Positions 16,280 to 24,731 of a stretch of 64,000 nt of DNA are shown here, piece after piece. The position numbers and the translations under genes were made by a program. The notes below the pieces were generated by a model that saw nothing but the letters and a program-made list of their open reading frames with translations, did no database searches and was not told where the DNA came from. Each line of letters begins with the position of its first letter. Within the stretch, counting starts at the first letter, position 1. Origin of the DNA: Anaerolineales bacterium (GTDB lineage Bacteria > Chloroflexota > Anaerolineae > Anaerolineales > Anaerolineaceae); assembly GCA_020060485.1 (NCBI GenBank), contig JAGVAB010000090.1, positions 21,344-85,343 of the forward strand, read 5' to 3'.

Positions 16280-18379
16280 TTACTCCTCTGCCGGCAGATA
16301 GCGCATCAACGATGACCCCACCACCTCGCCGATATATTCAGTGCGGCCATGGAAAGTGTTGTAGTACGGTTCGCTTTCTTCCAGCACATAACGCGCCCCG
16401 TACAGGTAATCCAGGCCGATCTCGTCAAGATACTCACTCGCCCGGCCCTCCTGCATCAACTGGTAATATTCATAACTGTTGATCAAGCCATCCAGATTGA
16501 CGATCGTTCGACCCTGGGTAAAATAGCCCAGCACACCGCCGCCAGTGGAACCGATCAGCGAACCAGGCTCGGTATACATTTCCAGGCCATGCGCTCCGCC
16601 CAGGTAAACCTCTTCATTTTCGGGGCGAACCGTGGGCGGCACAAGTTCAATGGAATAATCAACATAAACCACCACCAAAACCACGGCCACCAGAACTGGC
16701 AGGGCTTGTAGAACCCGCTTGTCCAACTTCACAGCCTGCAATTTCTGCCACACGATCTCAGCCATGATTGCAAGTATCAGAAAAACGATCAACATCTGAC
16801 CCACCCAGTACCAGCCTTTGGCAGCCACATAACCGGTCATGGTGTAATTGCACATCTGGATCATGCTGCCCACCCACAGGGGCAGAAATCCAAGCTCTTT
16901 CCAGGCAGTGGCGGTGAATTTGCGGTTGAGGGCCAGAATGCCCAGCGTCACAACTGCCACCAATACCAGCCCGGCAATGACCACCCCCAGGTAATAACTG
17001 CTTTCAGCATCCAGACCGCGCTTTGCAGCTGTCGTCTTTGCCAGCTCATAGATCGGGTCGGTGATGATGCGCCAGGAACCGCCCCGGTCAAATCCCAGGA
17101 CACCCCACAGATCCGATTTTGGCCGCCCGTAGACCGTGTAGATCGTCCCCCACCAACGTTTGATCTGCCCGCTGACTGGAGAGGAAGTGCCAAAATAAGC
17201 TTTATTAAACACCATATACGCGCCCAGCGCCACGCCCAGCGGCAGGAAATACGCCGCCGCACGGCGCCAGAAAAGCTTCCAGTTCTCCAGGCGCAATTCA
17301 GCAAATTGCAGCACCTGCCGCAAGCCATACCCGCCGCCATTAACAGGCGCAAAACCGCGGCGCACAGCAAGGCGCAGCAGACTGGTGAACACCAGGGAAA
17401 GGCCAAATTCGATCAGCAAGGCCGAGCGGGGAAAGCTGTTCAACAGACCCAGACGCGCCAGGATCATCATCAACGCCAGCAGAACGGCCGAGCCGGCCGC
17501 CGTTGAAAAAAGGATACGCATGCCAACCTCGGCCGCACCAGCTTCTCTTAGCACGGTGCGGTTATATAACCCAAAAAGGTAATGAAACAGGGCGCGCATG
17601 ACCATGGCCGCCACCAGCATCAGGATCAGGGAGGAAACCATCTGGTAATATGCATGTGAAATGCCCAGGCGAAGAGCAAAAGCCAGAAAAACAGCCAGCC
17701 CGGTGGAAAGCAATTCGCCGGTGAAAAGGGTGCGATCAATGCGGCTGCCGCGCAGCACGATCCACGCTCCCACAATGCACACAAGAAAAGCATTATCCAG
17801 GCGGCTGTAGAGGGCCAGCACGGCCGCCAAACCCAGCCACAGCACCTGCTTCCAGGTGCCAGGCTTTCCCTGGCGCTGGCCTTCTTCCCAATTTGCCAGC
17901 ATATAGAACAGTAGCACCATGAAAAAGGCATTGATGCCAGTTTCGAGACCCAGACGGGTGACCGTGGCATGCACACTGGGAGAAAGCACCCAGGCCAGCG
18001 AGACCACCGCCGCTACCTCGAGCGAGACAACCTTCTTCAGCAGGCGGAACAGGAGCACACCCGTTCCGGCGCTGAACAAACCCAGCACCAGCATCACAAT
18101 ACGCAGCGGGAGGATCAGATTGGTGGTATTGGCCAGAGCAAAAATGGGAATACAGATCAACATCCACAGCGGGTGGAATCCATTGGAAAGCGAGAGGCCG
18201 TCAAAGGTCACTCCGTTTCCTGCGGCAATGTTCTGGGCTGTCTTGAAATAATAAAAGACATCGTCGGCCACAAACCAGTTCATCACACTGTTGGGCGGAC
18301 GCACGGCCATGGAAACATGAACAACCATGACGACTAGGATCAGGATAAGCTCGAAAGAAATTTTAAAGCGTTTGGCCAC
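16280..18379 (-). CDS. Large GT-C-like integral membrane protein
   Basis: About 699 residues with many membrane helices and a C-terminal soluble part. The N-terminal loop after the first helix has NWFVADDVFYYFKTAQNIAAG and FDGLSLSNGFHPLWML: an acidic motif followed by an FHPLW-type segment, as in lipid-linked-sugar (GT-C, PMT/ArnT-like) transferases. The soluble end contains GLINSYEYYQLMQEG. The frame extends to 18514, but GTG 18379 with AGGAGG seven bases upstream is the likely start and puts the first helix at the N-terminus. It should transfer a sugar from a polyprenyl phosphate outside the membrane (inferred). No close family is recognised. It is transcribed alone with its own terminator. 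Confidence 0.7.
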   Translation of the reverse strand: MAKRFKISFELILILVVMVVHVSMAVRPPNSVMNWFVADDVFYYFKTAQNIAAGNGVTFDGLSLSNGFHPLWMLICIPIFALANTTNLILPLRIVMLVLGLFSAGTGVLLFRLLKKVVSLEVAAVVSLAWVLSPSVHATVTRLGLETGINAFFMVLLFYMLANWEEGQRQGKPGTWKQVLWLGLAAVLALYSRLDNAFLVCIVGAWIVLRGSRIDRTLFTGELLSTGLAVFLAFALRLGISHAYYQMVSSLILMLVAAMVMRALFHYLFGLYNRTVLREAGAAEVGMRILFSTAAGSAVLLALMMILARLGLLNSFPRSALLIEFGLSLVFTSLLRLAVRRGFAPVNGGGYGLRQVLQFAELRLENWKLFWRRAAAYFLPLGVALGAYMVFNKAYFGTSSPVSGQIKRWWGTIYTVYGRPKSDLWGVLGFDRGGSWRIITDPIYELAKTTAAKRGLDAESSYYLGVVIAGLVLVAVVTLGILALNRKFTATAWKELGFLPLWVGSMIQMCNYTMTGYVAAKGWYWVGQMLIVFLILAIMAEIVWQKLQAVKLDKRVLQALPVLVAVVLVVVYVDYSIELVPPTVRPENEEVYLGGAHGLEMYTEPGSLIGSTGGGVLGYFTQGRTIVNLDGLINSYEYYQLMQEGRASEYLDEIGLDYLYGARYVLEESEPYYNTFHGRTEYIGEVVGSSLMRYLPAEE

Positions 18380-18467
18380 AGAAAATTCCTCCTGCAATTG
18401 GCATAACTGAAAAACAAGATTACCACAAATAAAGGGGATTGAAAAGCGGGTGAAACGCGATTGCCAG

Positions 18468-18511
18468 GGCTTTCTCAAAGTTAATTTTCCATTTGTTTCT
18501 TTTATTGATGG
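18468..18511. repeat. Dispersed repeat D, copy 1
   Basis: GGCTTTCTCAAAGTTAATTT and its continuation resemble 63905-63948. TTCTCAAAGTTAATTT is identical in both and the following 25 bases are partly alike. The two copies lie upstream of minus-strand membrane or polysaccharide genes. Confidence 0.5.
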
Positions 18512-18572
18512 CACAAGGCCGGACGAAACACGGTCTGTGCATCACCAGGGTTTATTCACCCCACCCCTCGAA

Positions 18573-18673
18573 CTCCCCTCCCCGCTGCTTGCGTGACGAA
18601 TCTCAATTCATTCTTCTGCGGGAAGGGGAGCTTTTTGTGCTGTGTTGAGCAGCTTCGCTGCTCAACACAGCAC
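18573..18673. repeat. Two consecutive strong hairpins
   Basis: First: CTCCCCTCCCCGC (18573-18585) pairs with GCGGGAAGGGGAG (18618-18630) with one mismatch. Second: GTGCTGTGTTGAGCAGC (18637-18653) pairs perfectly with GCTGCTCAACACAGCAC (18657-18673) around a TTC loop. The second lacks a proper T-run on either side except TTTTT between the two hairpins, so it looks more like a palindromic repeat than a terminator. Confidence 0.7.
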
Positions 18674-18903
18674 GTTTCTTTTCCTCCCCCGGCCTATGAA
18701 GTCTGATTTACAAATCCAATCCGTGCCGGGAGAGAAATGGCGGCAGAGGGCAGCCCATGATCATCAGCATTTTGCATCTACTTTGGTCTGGATGACCTTG
18801 ACCGTTTTGGAAAATCGTAAATGTCAAGCTTTCTTGAGAATGCCATGACGCGATTGCAGTACTTTCTCATGCTTTGGAATGATGACAAAAAATCCATCTG
18901 GCA

Positions 18904-18939
18904 CAAAACCAAACGCCCCCCTGAACGGGCCAGGGGGGC
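18904..18939 (-). terminator. Intrinsic terminator of the cohesin/dockerin operon
   Basis: On the minus strand GCCCCCCTG, a 7-base loop and CAGGGGGGC, then GTTTGGTTTTG. It lies 28 bases after the cohesin gene stop. Confidence 0.8.
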
Positions 18940-18966
18940 ATGCATTCATTTCAAAACCGAAAAAGA

Positions 18967-19587
18967 TCATTCAGTAAAGGGAGCCTGCAATGGAATGCTG
19001 AGTTCTGCCGCACCGTCATCCTTCAGCACCGAATATCCTTCCAGATAAACACCCGTTTCACGCGGCAGCCCAAAGTGAAAAGAAAGCCGGGCAGTGGCCG
19101 GGGTTTCCTGAAGCGACTTCAACTGAAGCCTGACCACTTCTGCCTTGCCATTGACTTTCTCACCCAGCAAACCAGCGGCAAAATCGATGCTGCCCGTCTG
19201 GTTATCAAAAGTGGATTGCAGCAAAGTGGGGAAGACCGAACCGGGTTTCAGAACCACCACCGCCAACAGGTTGGGGTCAAAATTGAGGCTGATCTGCACG
19301 GTGTCCACATCCTGTTCACCGGTGTCAACCATGACAACAACCTCAAACTCCGAGCCGGCAACTGGCAGATCCCCTGGCAACTGCATCATCAAGCTGGCCG
19401 TTTGTTCAGGCGGCTGGGGCATTTCTTCCCCGGCTGCCGCCTCAACAGCCAGCACAATCGGTGTAACCGTCGCCACTGCTGGCGAGGTTGCATCCTTTGC
19501 CTGTGGTGAACAGGCCGACAGAAGGAACAGCAGCGCCAGGACCCCTGGCGCTGCATTGAACCGTATTATGGATCGCAAGAATCTCAC
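18967..19587 (-). CDS. Cohesin-domain lipoprotein
   Basis: A 206-residue exported lipoprotein: hydrophobic leader with lipobox LLSAC (Cys26), a 45-residue spacer, and one cohesin-like beta-sandwich (about 75-200). The strand pattern DVDTVQISLNFDPNLLAVV, AAGLLGEKVNG and FGLPRETGVYLEG is nearly matched in the secreted protein at 48094-49638 (FDPNYLEVV, YGAGLLGS, GLPRETNVLSEG). Cohesins bind dockerins. The gene just upstream encodes a secreted protein with a C-terminal dockerin, so this lipoprotein may tether it to the cell surface (inferred). The GTG start at 19587 overlaps the upstream stop (TAGTG), with GGAGGA upstream inside the previous gene. This indicates translational coupling. Confidence 0.82.
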   Translation of the reverse strand: MRFLRSIIRFNAAPGVLALLFLLSACSPQAKDATSPAVATVTPIVLAVEAAAGEEMPQPPEQTASLMMQLPGDLPVAGSEFEVVVMVDTGEQDVDTVQISLNFDPNLLAVVVLKPGSVFPTLLQSTFDNQTGSIDFAAGLLGEKVNGKAEVVRLQLKSLQETPATARLSFHFGLPRETGVYLEGYSVLKDDGAAELSIPLQAPFTE

Positions 19588-21740
19588 TATTGTCCTCCGA
19601 GACCGTAATTGGCAGCCAGCAATGAGAAGTCAGCTCCGGTCACGCAGTTGTCGTTGTTGTAATCCGTGTAATCATTGTAACCCGTGGTGCCCAGGCATTT
19701 ACCGTAGGACGCCGCCAGTAAGGAGAAGTCGGTGGCATTGACATAATTGTCATTGTTCGAATCGCCCTCTTTCAGCGTACCCAGAGTGAAAGTATTCAGG
19801 CCATCTGCCACTACCTTTGAAGGCAGCTTGTTTTGCAGCGTGGTAGCGCCCTTGACCTGAATATCGTAGGTGCCGGGGATCAAGCCCGGAAGGCTGAACT
19901 GCCCCATATTATTGGTGTTCACCGTGAAAGTGTAATGGACAGTGGACGTGCCAGGCGAAAGCAGCTTGACCGTCAAAGTGGTCAACCATTGATTGTTCGG
20001 CGGAACCGGACGGCCCGTCAGGCTGACACTCCCATTGATAGTGGCGGTGGCGCCAGCCGCAGCATAGGTTACCGAGGCATTGGCGTTGAAATTGGGCATG
20101 GTCAGGGTGTTGGTGCTGCTGGTGCTGACGTCATTGTTCGTGCCTGTCCAGCCGCTGACCGAATAGCCGAAGTCCGGGGTGGCATTGAGGGTAATCGCCT
20201 CGCCCGCCAGATACTTGCCATTTTCGCAGCCCGTGGATTTCAGCGGTGTGGCCACCGGATTAGCGCCATTGCCATTGTGGGCAAGGGTCAGGGAATAGCA
20301 AGCTTGCGCATAGTTGGCAGTTACCGTGTGGTTGTAAGGCGGCATGGTCACCGTATTATTGAAGGCCCCGGAGGTTCCGGTCCAGCTCGCCAGATACCAC
20401 AGCGGCAGATCTGGATAAGCAGTCATGGTGATGACTTCGTCATACACAAAGTAGCCATTGCCCTGGGTATCACAGGTGGGCGAGGAGCGCAGCGGGCTGG
20501 CCGTGGGGTTGAGGCCGTTGCCGGTGTGGGCTGCGGTCAATTTATAGCAGGAGGGTTCATAGACAATGTCAACCGCATGTGCAGCGGCCGGCATGGTCAG
20601 GGTGTTGGTCAACCCTTCCAACGTGTCATCATTCGTATTGGTCCAGCTGTAGACCTCCTTGCCGGTATCCGGCTGGGCGGTCAGATTGACCAACGTGCCA
20701 GCATAGAAATGATTGGCCGGGCAGCCTACAGAATTGGCTGGCGAGGTCAATGGCGTCACACCGGAATCGCCAAACACGTTGAAGGTCAATGGGTGACAGG
20801 TTCCGTAGGTGGTGAATTTCCAGAAAGTGGTGCTGTCCACCGTGTAAGCGCTGACATCCTTGGCGCGCACCTTCCAGTCATAAGCCCAGCCGGGCAGCAA
20901 AGGCGTGCCTGCTACAGGGAAGCCGGTAGCCGTGCAGGTATTGGTGAAGACATCGATACAACCGGGGACAACAGAGAAATTCGGGTCGCCAAAGCGCTGC
21001 AACAGCACCGTATAGCTGACGCTATTGTCATTGCCATTCTTGTTCCAGGTAAACGTGGGGTAAGTGGAAACATTGATGGTGTGGTTGGCTGGCGAAACAA
21101 GAATGGGCTGGTTGGGTGCTTTGTTGTAAACATAAGACACCTTGACCTTGTCCACATAGGCCGACACGCCAGGATAGGTTCGGACGCGTACCCAAATTTG
21201 CCCATTATTATCCACAAAGTCCGTTATCGGGGCGCCACCGGGCAGGTCATTGCTATTGATCATGTGCCAACCCAGAGGTTCATAAGCCGGATCGGGGTTG
21301 GTGGCATATCCACTTAAATTGTAGTTCCACAGCTCAATGGCAGGCGGATCGCCGCCAGCGTTGAAATCGCCGCCGTAAAATCCGATATTCAAATCGAGCA
21401 GGTTGGCGCCATCAACAGCAACTTCTGGCGGCAGGGTAAACACATACAACGCCCAGGCATAATCCCCCACAAAGCCATTCAAAATGACCCGCGTGGGATA
21501 TGCGGGATTTGTCGCCACGCCGGAACCGCCATAATTGGTTGGGGGCCAACCATTCACAATCTGATCGCCGGTACCCTGGACTGCTGCCGGGCGGGGTGAA
21601 ACCTTTTCCGGCGCGCTCAATTCATGCGACGGAATACTGGCCTCAGGATGTAGCGGACCGGCATCCATTGGCGCACTCCCGGTGAGAAAGACCATGTTTA
21701 CCAACATGGCGATCAGAACAACGATTTTCAATGTCTTCAT
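19587..21740 (-). CDS. Secreted multidomain protein with C-terminal dockerin
   Basis: A 717-residue exported protein with a signal peptide (about 1-22). Next come a region resembling a beta-sandwich carbohydrate-binding or lectin-like domain, a fibronectin-III-like domain (PNQPILVSPANHTINVS about 215-310), and at least three bacterial-repeat modules of about 75 residues, each with a Cys near its start and an SWT/GWTGT-type core (CYKLTAAHTGNGLNP, CYSLTLAHNGNGANP). A carboxypeptidase-regulatory-like domain (INGSVSLTGRPVPP) follows. The last 55 residues hold two dockerin repeats, GDSNNDNYVNATDFSLLAASYG and DYNNDNCVTGADFSLLAANYG (split here for length: each has the D-x-N-x-D-x-x-x-x-x-x-D calcium loop). 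No catalytic domain is seen. It is the likely partner of the cohesin lipoprotein. Confidence 0.82.
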   Translation of the reverse strand: MKTLKIVVLIAMLVNMVFLTGSAPMDAGPLHPEASIPSHELSAPEKVSPRPAAVQGTGDQIVNGWPPTNYGGSGVATNPAYPTRVILNGFVGDYAWALYVFTLPPEVAVDGANLLDLNIGFYGGDFNAGGDPPAIELWNYNLSGYATNPDPAYEPLGWHMINSNDLPGGAPITDFVDNNGQIWVRVRTYPGVSAYVDKVKVSYVYNKAPNQPILVSPANHTINVSTYPTFTWNKNGNDNSVSYTVLLQRFGDPNFSVVPGCIDVFTNTCTATGFPVAGTPLLPGWAYDWKVRAKDVSAYTVDSTTFWKFTTYGTCHPLTFNVFGDSGVTPLTSPANSVGCPANHFYAGTLVNLTAQPDTGKEVYSWTNTNDDTLEGLTNTLTMPAAAHAVDIVYEPSCYKLTAAHTGNGLNPTASPLRSSPTCDTQGNGYFVYDEVITMTAYPDLPLWYLASWTGTSGAFNNTVTMPPYNHTVTANYAQACYSLTLAHNGNGANPVATPLKSTGCENGKYLAGEAITLNATPDFGYSVSGWTGTNNDVSTSSTNTLTMPNFNANASVTYAAAGATATINGSVSLTGRPVPPNNQWLTTLTVKLLSPGTSTVHYTFTVNTNNMGQFSLPGLIPGTYDIQVKGATTLQNKLPSKVVADGLNTFTLGTLKEGDSNNDNYVNATDFSLLAASYGKCLGTTGYNDYTDYNNDNCVTGADFSLLAANYGLGGQ

Positions 21741-22203
21741 CTAAATCCTCCTGGACAATTTACCCGATGATGTGAAATCGTTTCACTCATCTCCCTGAAC
21801 AGTAATTCTAAGGATAAATCTGGTTCCTCCCACCATGGAATGCAACAAACATGCCAGGTTCGGTGAATCCTTTTATATTCTACGGAGTTAACTGTTATTT
21901 AAGTATACCAATCTGATAATAAAAAACAAGTAAAACTTTAAATATGCTGTTCCGGCCGCAAGAAAGATGACCAACCATTATCTCCCCAAAGTTGTTATTT
22001 ATCATACCAAACTTTAGGCCAATTAAGTAAAGATTCTGGGTCTCTGGGATTTGCCGTGGAAAAGGAGTTCGGTGGGGGCGGGGGCAATCAAAATTCGTTT
22101 CCGTGGCAAATCGGGAACAGACCATGCAACCTGATCTTCAGGACAAGCATGCCCGGTTTGATCACGGAAACATCTGTTGGGAAAAAATGTGAAATCCGAA
22201 TGG
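21741..22203. other. Intergenic region between divergent genes
   Basis: About 460 bases. It should contain promoters for the dockerin gene (minus) and the PP2C-like gene (plus). A dispersed repeat A copy lies at 22038-22078, and an inverted arm (TTTCCGTGGCAAATC, 22098-22112) follows. AT-rich from 21860 to 22035. No RNA gene was recognised. Confidence 0.55.
22038..22112 (+). repeat. Dispersed repeat A, copy 2, with an inverted arm
   Basis: GGGTCTCTGGGATTTGCC followed by GTGGAAAAGGAGTTCGGTGG (22038-22078) matches copies at 6304 and 38358. Here TTTCCGTGGCAAATC (22098-22112) is an imperfect reverse complement of GATTTGCCGTGGAAA (two mismatches), so the copy could fold back on itself. Confidence 0.6.
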
Positions 22204-24573
22204 ATGTATAATCAAACCATAAAGAAAACAAAACAGGAAAAGATTGTGTTCGATATTTATTCTTTGCCACTCCATTGCCGTGCCGGCCAGGAAATTGCCA
22301 GACTTCCTGGTTTGCTGGTCAAAAATGCTCCGCCCAAAAGCCATCGTAACCGTATGGGCGAACTTCTTTTTCTCTTTCTGACCCTGGAAGGCGATACCCG
22401 CTTCCCATCCAGTCAGATGAGCGAACTGCTGGAACACCTGGCATCTGTTTATTACCAATGCCGCGGCACCGCCACCACTGCAATGCGCTCTGTGGCAGAA
22501 AGTTTGAACGCTTTTCTTTTAAAAAGAAATCAGTCTGGGCAGGAAAGTCAGCAGGAAATCGGCATCTTCAATCTGGCTGTTTTGCGTAGAAACCAGTTGT
22601 TCATGATACATGCCGGCGACACGCATTCCTTCTTTTTGGGCAAGACCGGCATCCAGACATTTTACGAACCTTTTACCGCCGGCCGCGGGCTGGGTGTGGG
22701 ACGAACGATACAGCTCAGTTATTTTCAAACCGAAACAGCCGCGGGTGATCTCCTGATCTTTTGCCCCAATCCACCTGAAAGCTGGTCAACGGGCACACTG
22801 GAAGAGATTTCACGTCTGCCGCTGGGGCAGATCCGCCGCCGCATCCTTCAACCTGCACCAACTGACCTGGAAGCTGTGGTCATCCAGTTCCGCCAGGGTC
22901 AGGGACGCATTTATCAGCCGCGCCAGGCGGAAAGCCCCAACGAAAACCAGCCCGGCGCCGTACCCGTCAAAGCACCAGTCCTGGACTTCCCCCCAGTGGC
23001 AGAACCCCTCACTCCGGCCGCAGGGATGTTCATGCCCCCGCCGCTGGATGACAGCCCGGCAGCCGGTATTCCCCCGGAAAGCCAGCCAACACCCCTGCCT
23101 CACCGTCCCGTCCCATCAACACCGGCTGGTGACACCGAAAAACCGCAGACTGGAAAGGTTGCCCCGCGCTCCCGACCACAACGCAAACAGCCAGAGTTGA
23201 AAGAAAAACTGGCAGACCTTTGGATAAGCGCCAAAGCCATTCATGGCAGGATAAAAAACCACCTGAACAGGTTTTTTGCCCGTCTTCTGCCTGCGGGAGA
23301 AAGCCATAGCCACACGGTATCACCAAAAGCCATGCTGGCAATTGCCATCATCGTTCCGGTCGTGATCGCCCTGGCTGCATCCATGATCTATTTTGCCAGC
23401 GGACGCAATCAGCAGCATCAGGTTTACCTTAACCAGGCATTGACCGCCGCCGCCGAAGCAGACCTGACTTCAGATCCCGCCCTGCGTGCCAGCAGCTGGA
23501 TGCAGGTACTGGCCTGGGTTGATGAAGCGGAAAACTATGGACAAAGCGAATCTTCTCGCAACCTGCGCAGCCAGGCTGAAAGCAAGCTGGATGCCATCCT
23601 TGATATCACCCGTCTGAACTTCTTTCCCATCCTTTCCAAAGAACTGGACAAATCTCTGCAAATCACCCGCATGGTGGCCACCGAAACCGAGGTCTACTTC
23701 CTGGATGGCAATCAGGGCAATATCTATCGTTTGATCCAGTCGGGTCAAAACTTCGAATATAGCCTCGATCAAAGTTTTAAATGCGGTCCAGGACAAGTGG
23801 AAAACAATCTCACCATCCAGCCTTTGGTGGACATGGTGGCTCTACAGAAAAAGAAGTTCAGCAAACCCGCCCCCATGGGGGCCACCATCCTGGCCGTGGA
23901 CGGTGCTGGCAATTATCTTTTCTGCATCCCGGATCTTCCCCCGGTCGGCGGCAAATTCCAGACACCTGACAATGGTTGGGGCGAAGTGAAAGATGTGGAG
24001 ATCACTGAGGAAGGGCGGTTATATGTGCTCGACCCCAAGAACAACGCAGTCTGGTTTATCGACTTCAGCACCGAGAAGGAAATCTCATCGCTGGATTACT
24101 CCAAGAAGGAACCGCGCTTCTTTTTTGACGCCTCGATCCCGGTTTTAAGCGATGTGATCAATCTGGCCTATTTTGAAGATGCTGTCTATTTGCTGCACAA
24201 CACAGGTGCGATCACTATCTGTGACCCGCGAATTTTCAACCAGCCGACCACCTGCACTGAAATGACCCTCAACCTGGCAGACTACAATGCCACCCAGGCG
24301 CTGTCTGTCGGCACGGGTGCAATGCAGCCCGAATTCACCCAATTCATCGCCAACTCAGCGCCTTTCTCTTCCCTGTCCATCCTGGACAGCCAGCAAGGGG
24401 TGATCTTCCAGTTCACCGCCCGCCTGAAAACCTTGAGCGAAAAATTCTACCCCAAATTTGACCCGGACTATCTCCTTCCGACAGGGCGGCCCACAGCTTT
24501 CACCATTGTTTCGCCAGGCAACCGGGTGATCCTGCTGGCCTATGGCAATCAATTGTACAAAGCTGTGCCCTGA
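22204..24573 (+). CDS. PP2C-like domain, membrane helix and propeller-like protein
   Basis: About 789 residues in three parts. The N-terminal part (about 15-235) resembles PP2C-type Ser/Thr phosphatases: LAVLRRNQLFMIHAGDTHSFFL matches the strand-GD-S-strand core, and AGDLLIFCPN the later strand. I do not see the full set of metal-binding Asp residues, so it may be a pseudophosphatase. A Pro-rich linker (about 245-330) and one membrane helix (AIAIIVPVVIALAASMIYFA) follow. The outer part (about 410-789) has repeating beta motifs such as VYFLDGNQGNIYRLIQ and LYVLDPKNNAVWFID, as in beta-propellers. It may link an extracellular sensor to an intracellular phosphatase-like domain (inference). Start uncertain: ATG 22204, GTG 22189 or TTG 22177. 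Confidence 0.6.
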   Translation: MYNQTIKKTKQEKIVFDIYSLPLHCRAGQEIARLPGLLVKNAPPKSHRNRMGELLFLFLTLEGDTRFPSSQMSELLEHLASVYYQCRGTATTAMRSVAESLNAFLLKRNQSGQESQQEIGIFNLAVLRRNQLFMIHAGDTHSFFLGKTGIQTFYEPFTAGRGLGVGRTIQLSYFQTETAAGDLLIFCPNPPESWSTGTLEEISRLPLGQIRRRILQPAPTDLEAVVIQFRQGQGRIYQPRQAESPNENQPGAVPVKAPVLDFPPVAEPLTPAAGMFMPPPLDDSPAAGIPPESQPTPLPHRPVPSTPAGDTEKPQTGKVAPRSRPQRKQPELKEKLADLWISAKAIHGRIKNHLNRFFARLLPAGESHSHTVSPKAMLAIAIIVPVVIALAASMIYFASGRNQQHQVYLNQALTAAAEADLTSDPALRASSWMQVLAWVDEAENYGQSESSRNLRSQAESKLDAILDITRLNFFPILSKELDKSLQITRMVATETEVYFLDGNQGNIYRLIQSGQNFEYSLDQSFKCGPGQVENNLTIQPLVDMVALQKKKFSKPAPMGATILAVDGAGNYLFCIPDLPPVGGKFQTPDNGWGEVKDVEITEEGRLYVLDPKNNAVWFIDFSTEKEISSLDYSKKEPRFFFDASIPVLSDVINLAYFEDAVYLLHNTGAITICDPRIFNQPTTCTEMTLNLADYNATQALSVGTGAMQPEFTQFIANSAPFSSLSILDSQQGVIFQFTARLKTLSEKFYPKFDPDYLLPTGRPTAFTIVSPGNRVILLAYGNQLYKAVP

Positions 24574-24593
24574 TCGCAAGCAAAAAACAACCG

Positions 24594-24672
24594 ATACCTC
24601 GACCCCACATGGGGACACACTTGCCCTGGAGGCAGTGCCAGGGAATGCAAGCTCGGTATACGGTTTAATCAA
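24594..24672 (+). repeat. Repeat B copy 2, interrupted by repeat C
   Basis: ATACCTCGA (24594-24602) and AAGCTCGGTATACGGTTTAATCAA, given here as its first bases AAGCTCGGTATACGG (from 24649), are the two halves of repeat B. Compare the uninterrupted copy at 29678-29712. Between them lies a 46-base insert with CCCCACATGGGG and a hairpin CACTTGCCCTGG-8-CCAGGG (24618-24648) that matches 12311-12341 in inverse orientation at 30 of 31 positions. Confidence 0.75.
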
Positions 24673-24677
24673 CCAAT

Positions 24678-24708
24678 AACAGGTTCCAGGTGCGCTGGAA
24701 CCTGTTTT
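24678..24708 (+). terminator. Intrinsic terminator after the PP2C-like gene
   Basis: AACAGGTTCCAG, loop GTGCG, CTGGAACCTGTT then TTCATTT: a perfect 12-base stem. It may also serve uvrC from the other strand. Confidence 0.8.
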
Positions 24709-24731
24709 CATTTCAGTCAATCGGGCAAACG

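Larger units (their letters stand above)
18380..18966. other. Intergenic region rich in hairpins
   Basis: About 590 bases between two minus-strand genes. It holds repeat D (18468-18511), two consecutive hairpins (18573-18673) and the terminator of the cohesin gene. No coding sequence was recognised. Confidence 0.6.

Noticed and set aside
19833..21317. 494-codon frame on the plus strand
   Set aside because: Complement of the dockerin protein gene, which has a signal peptide, repeats and dockerin motifs.
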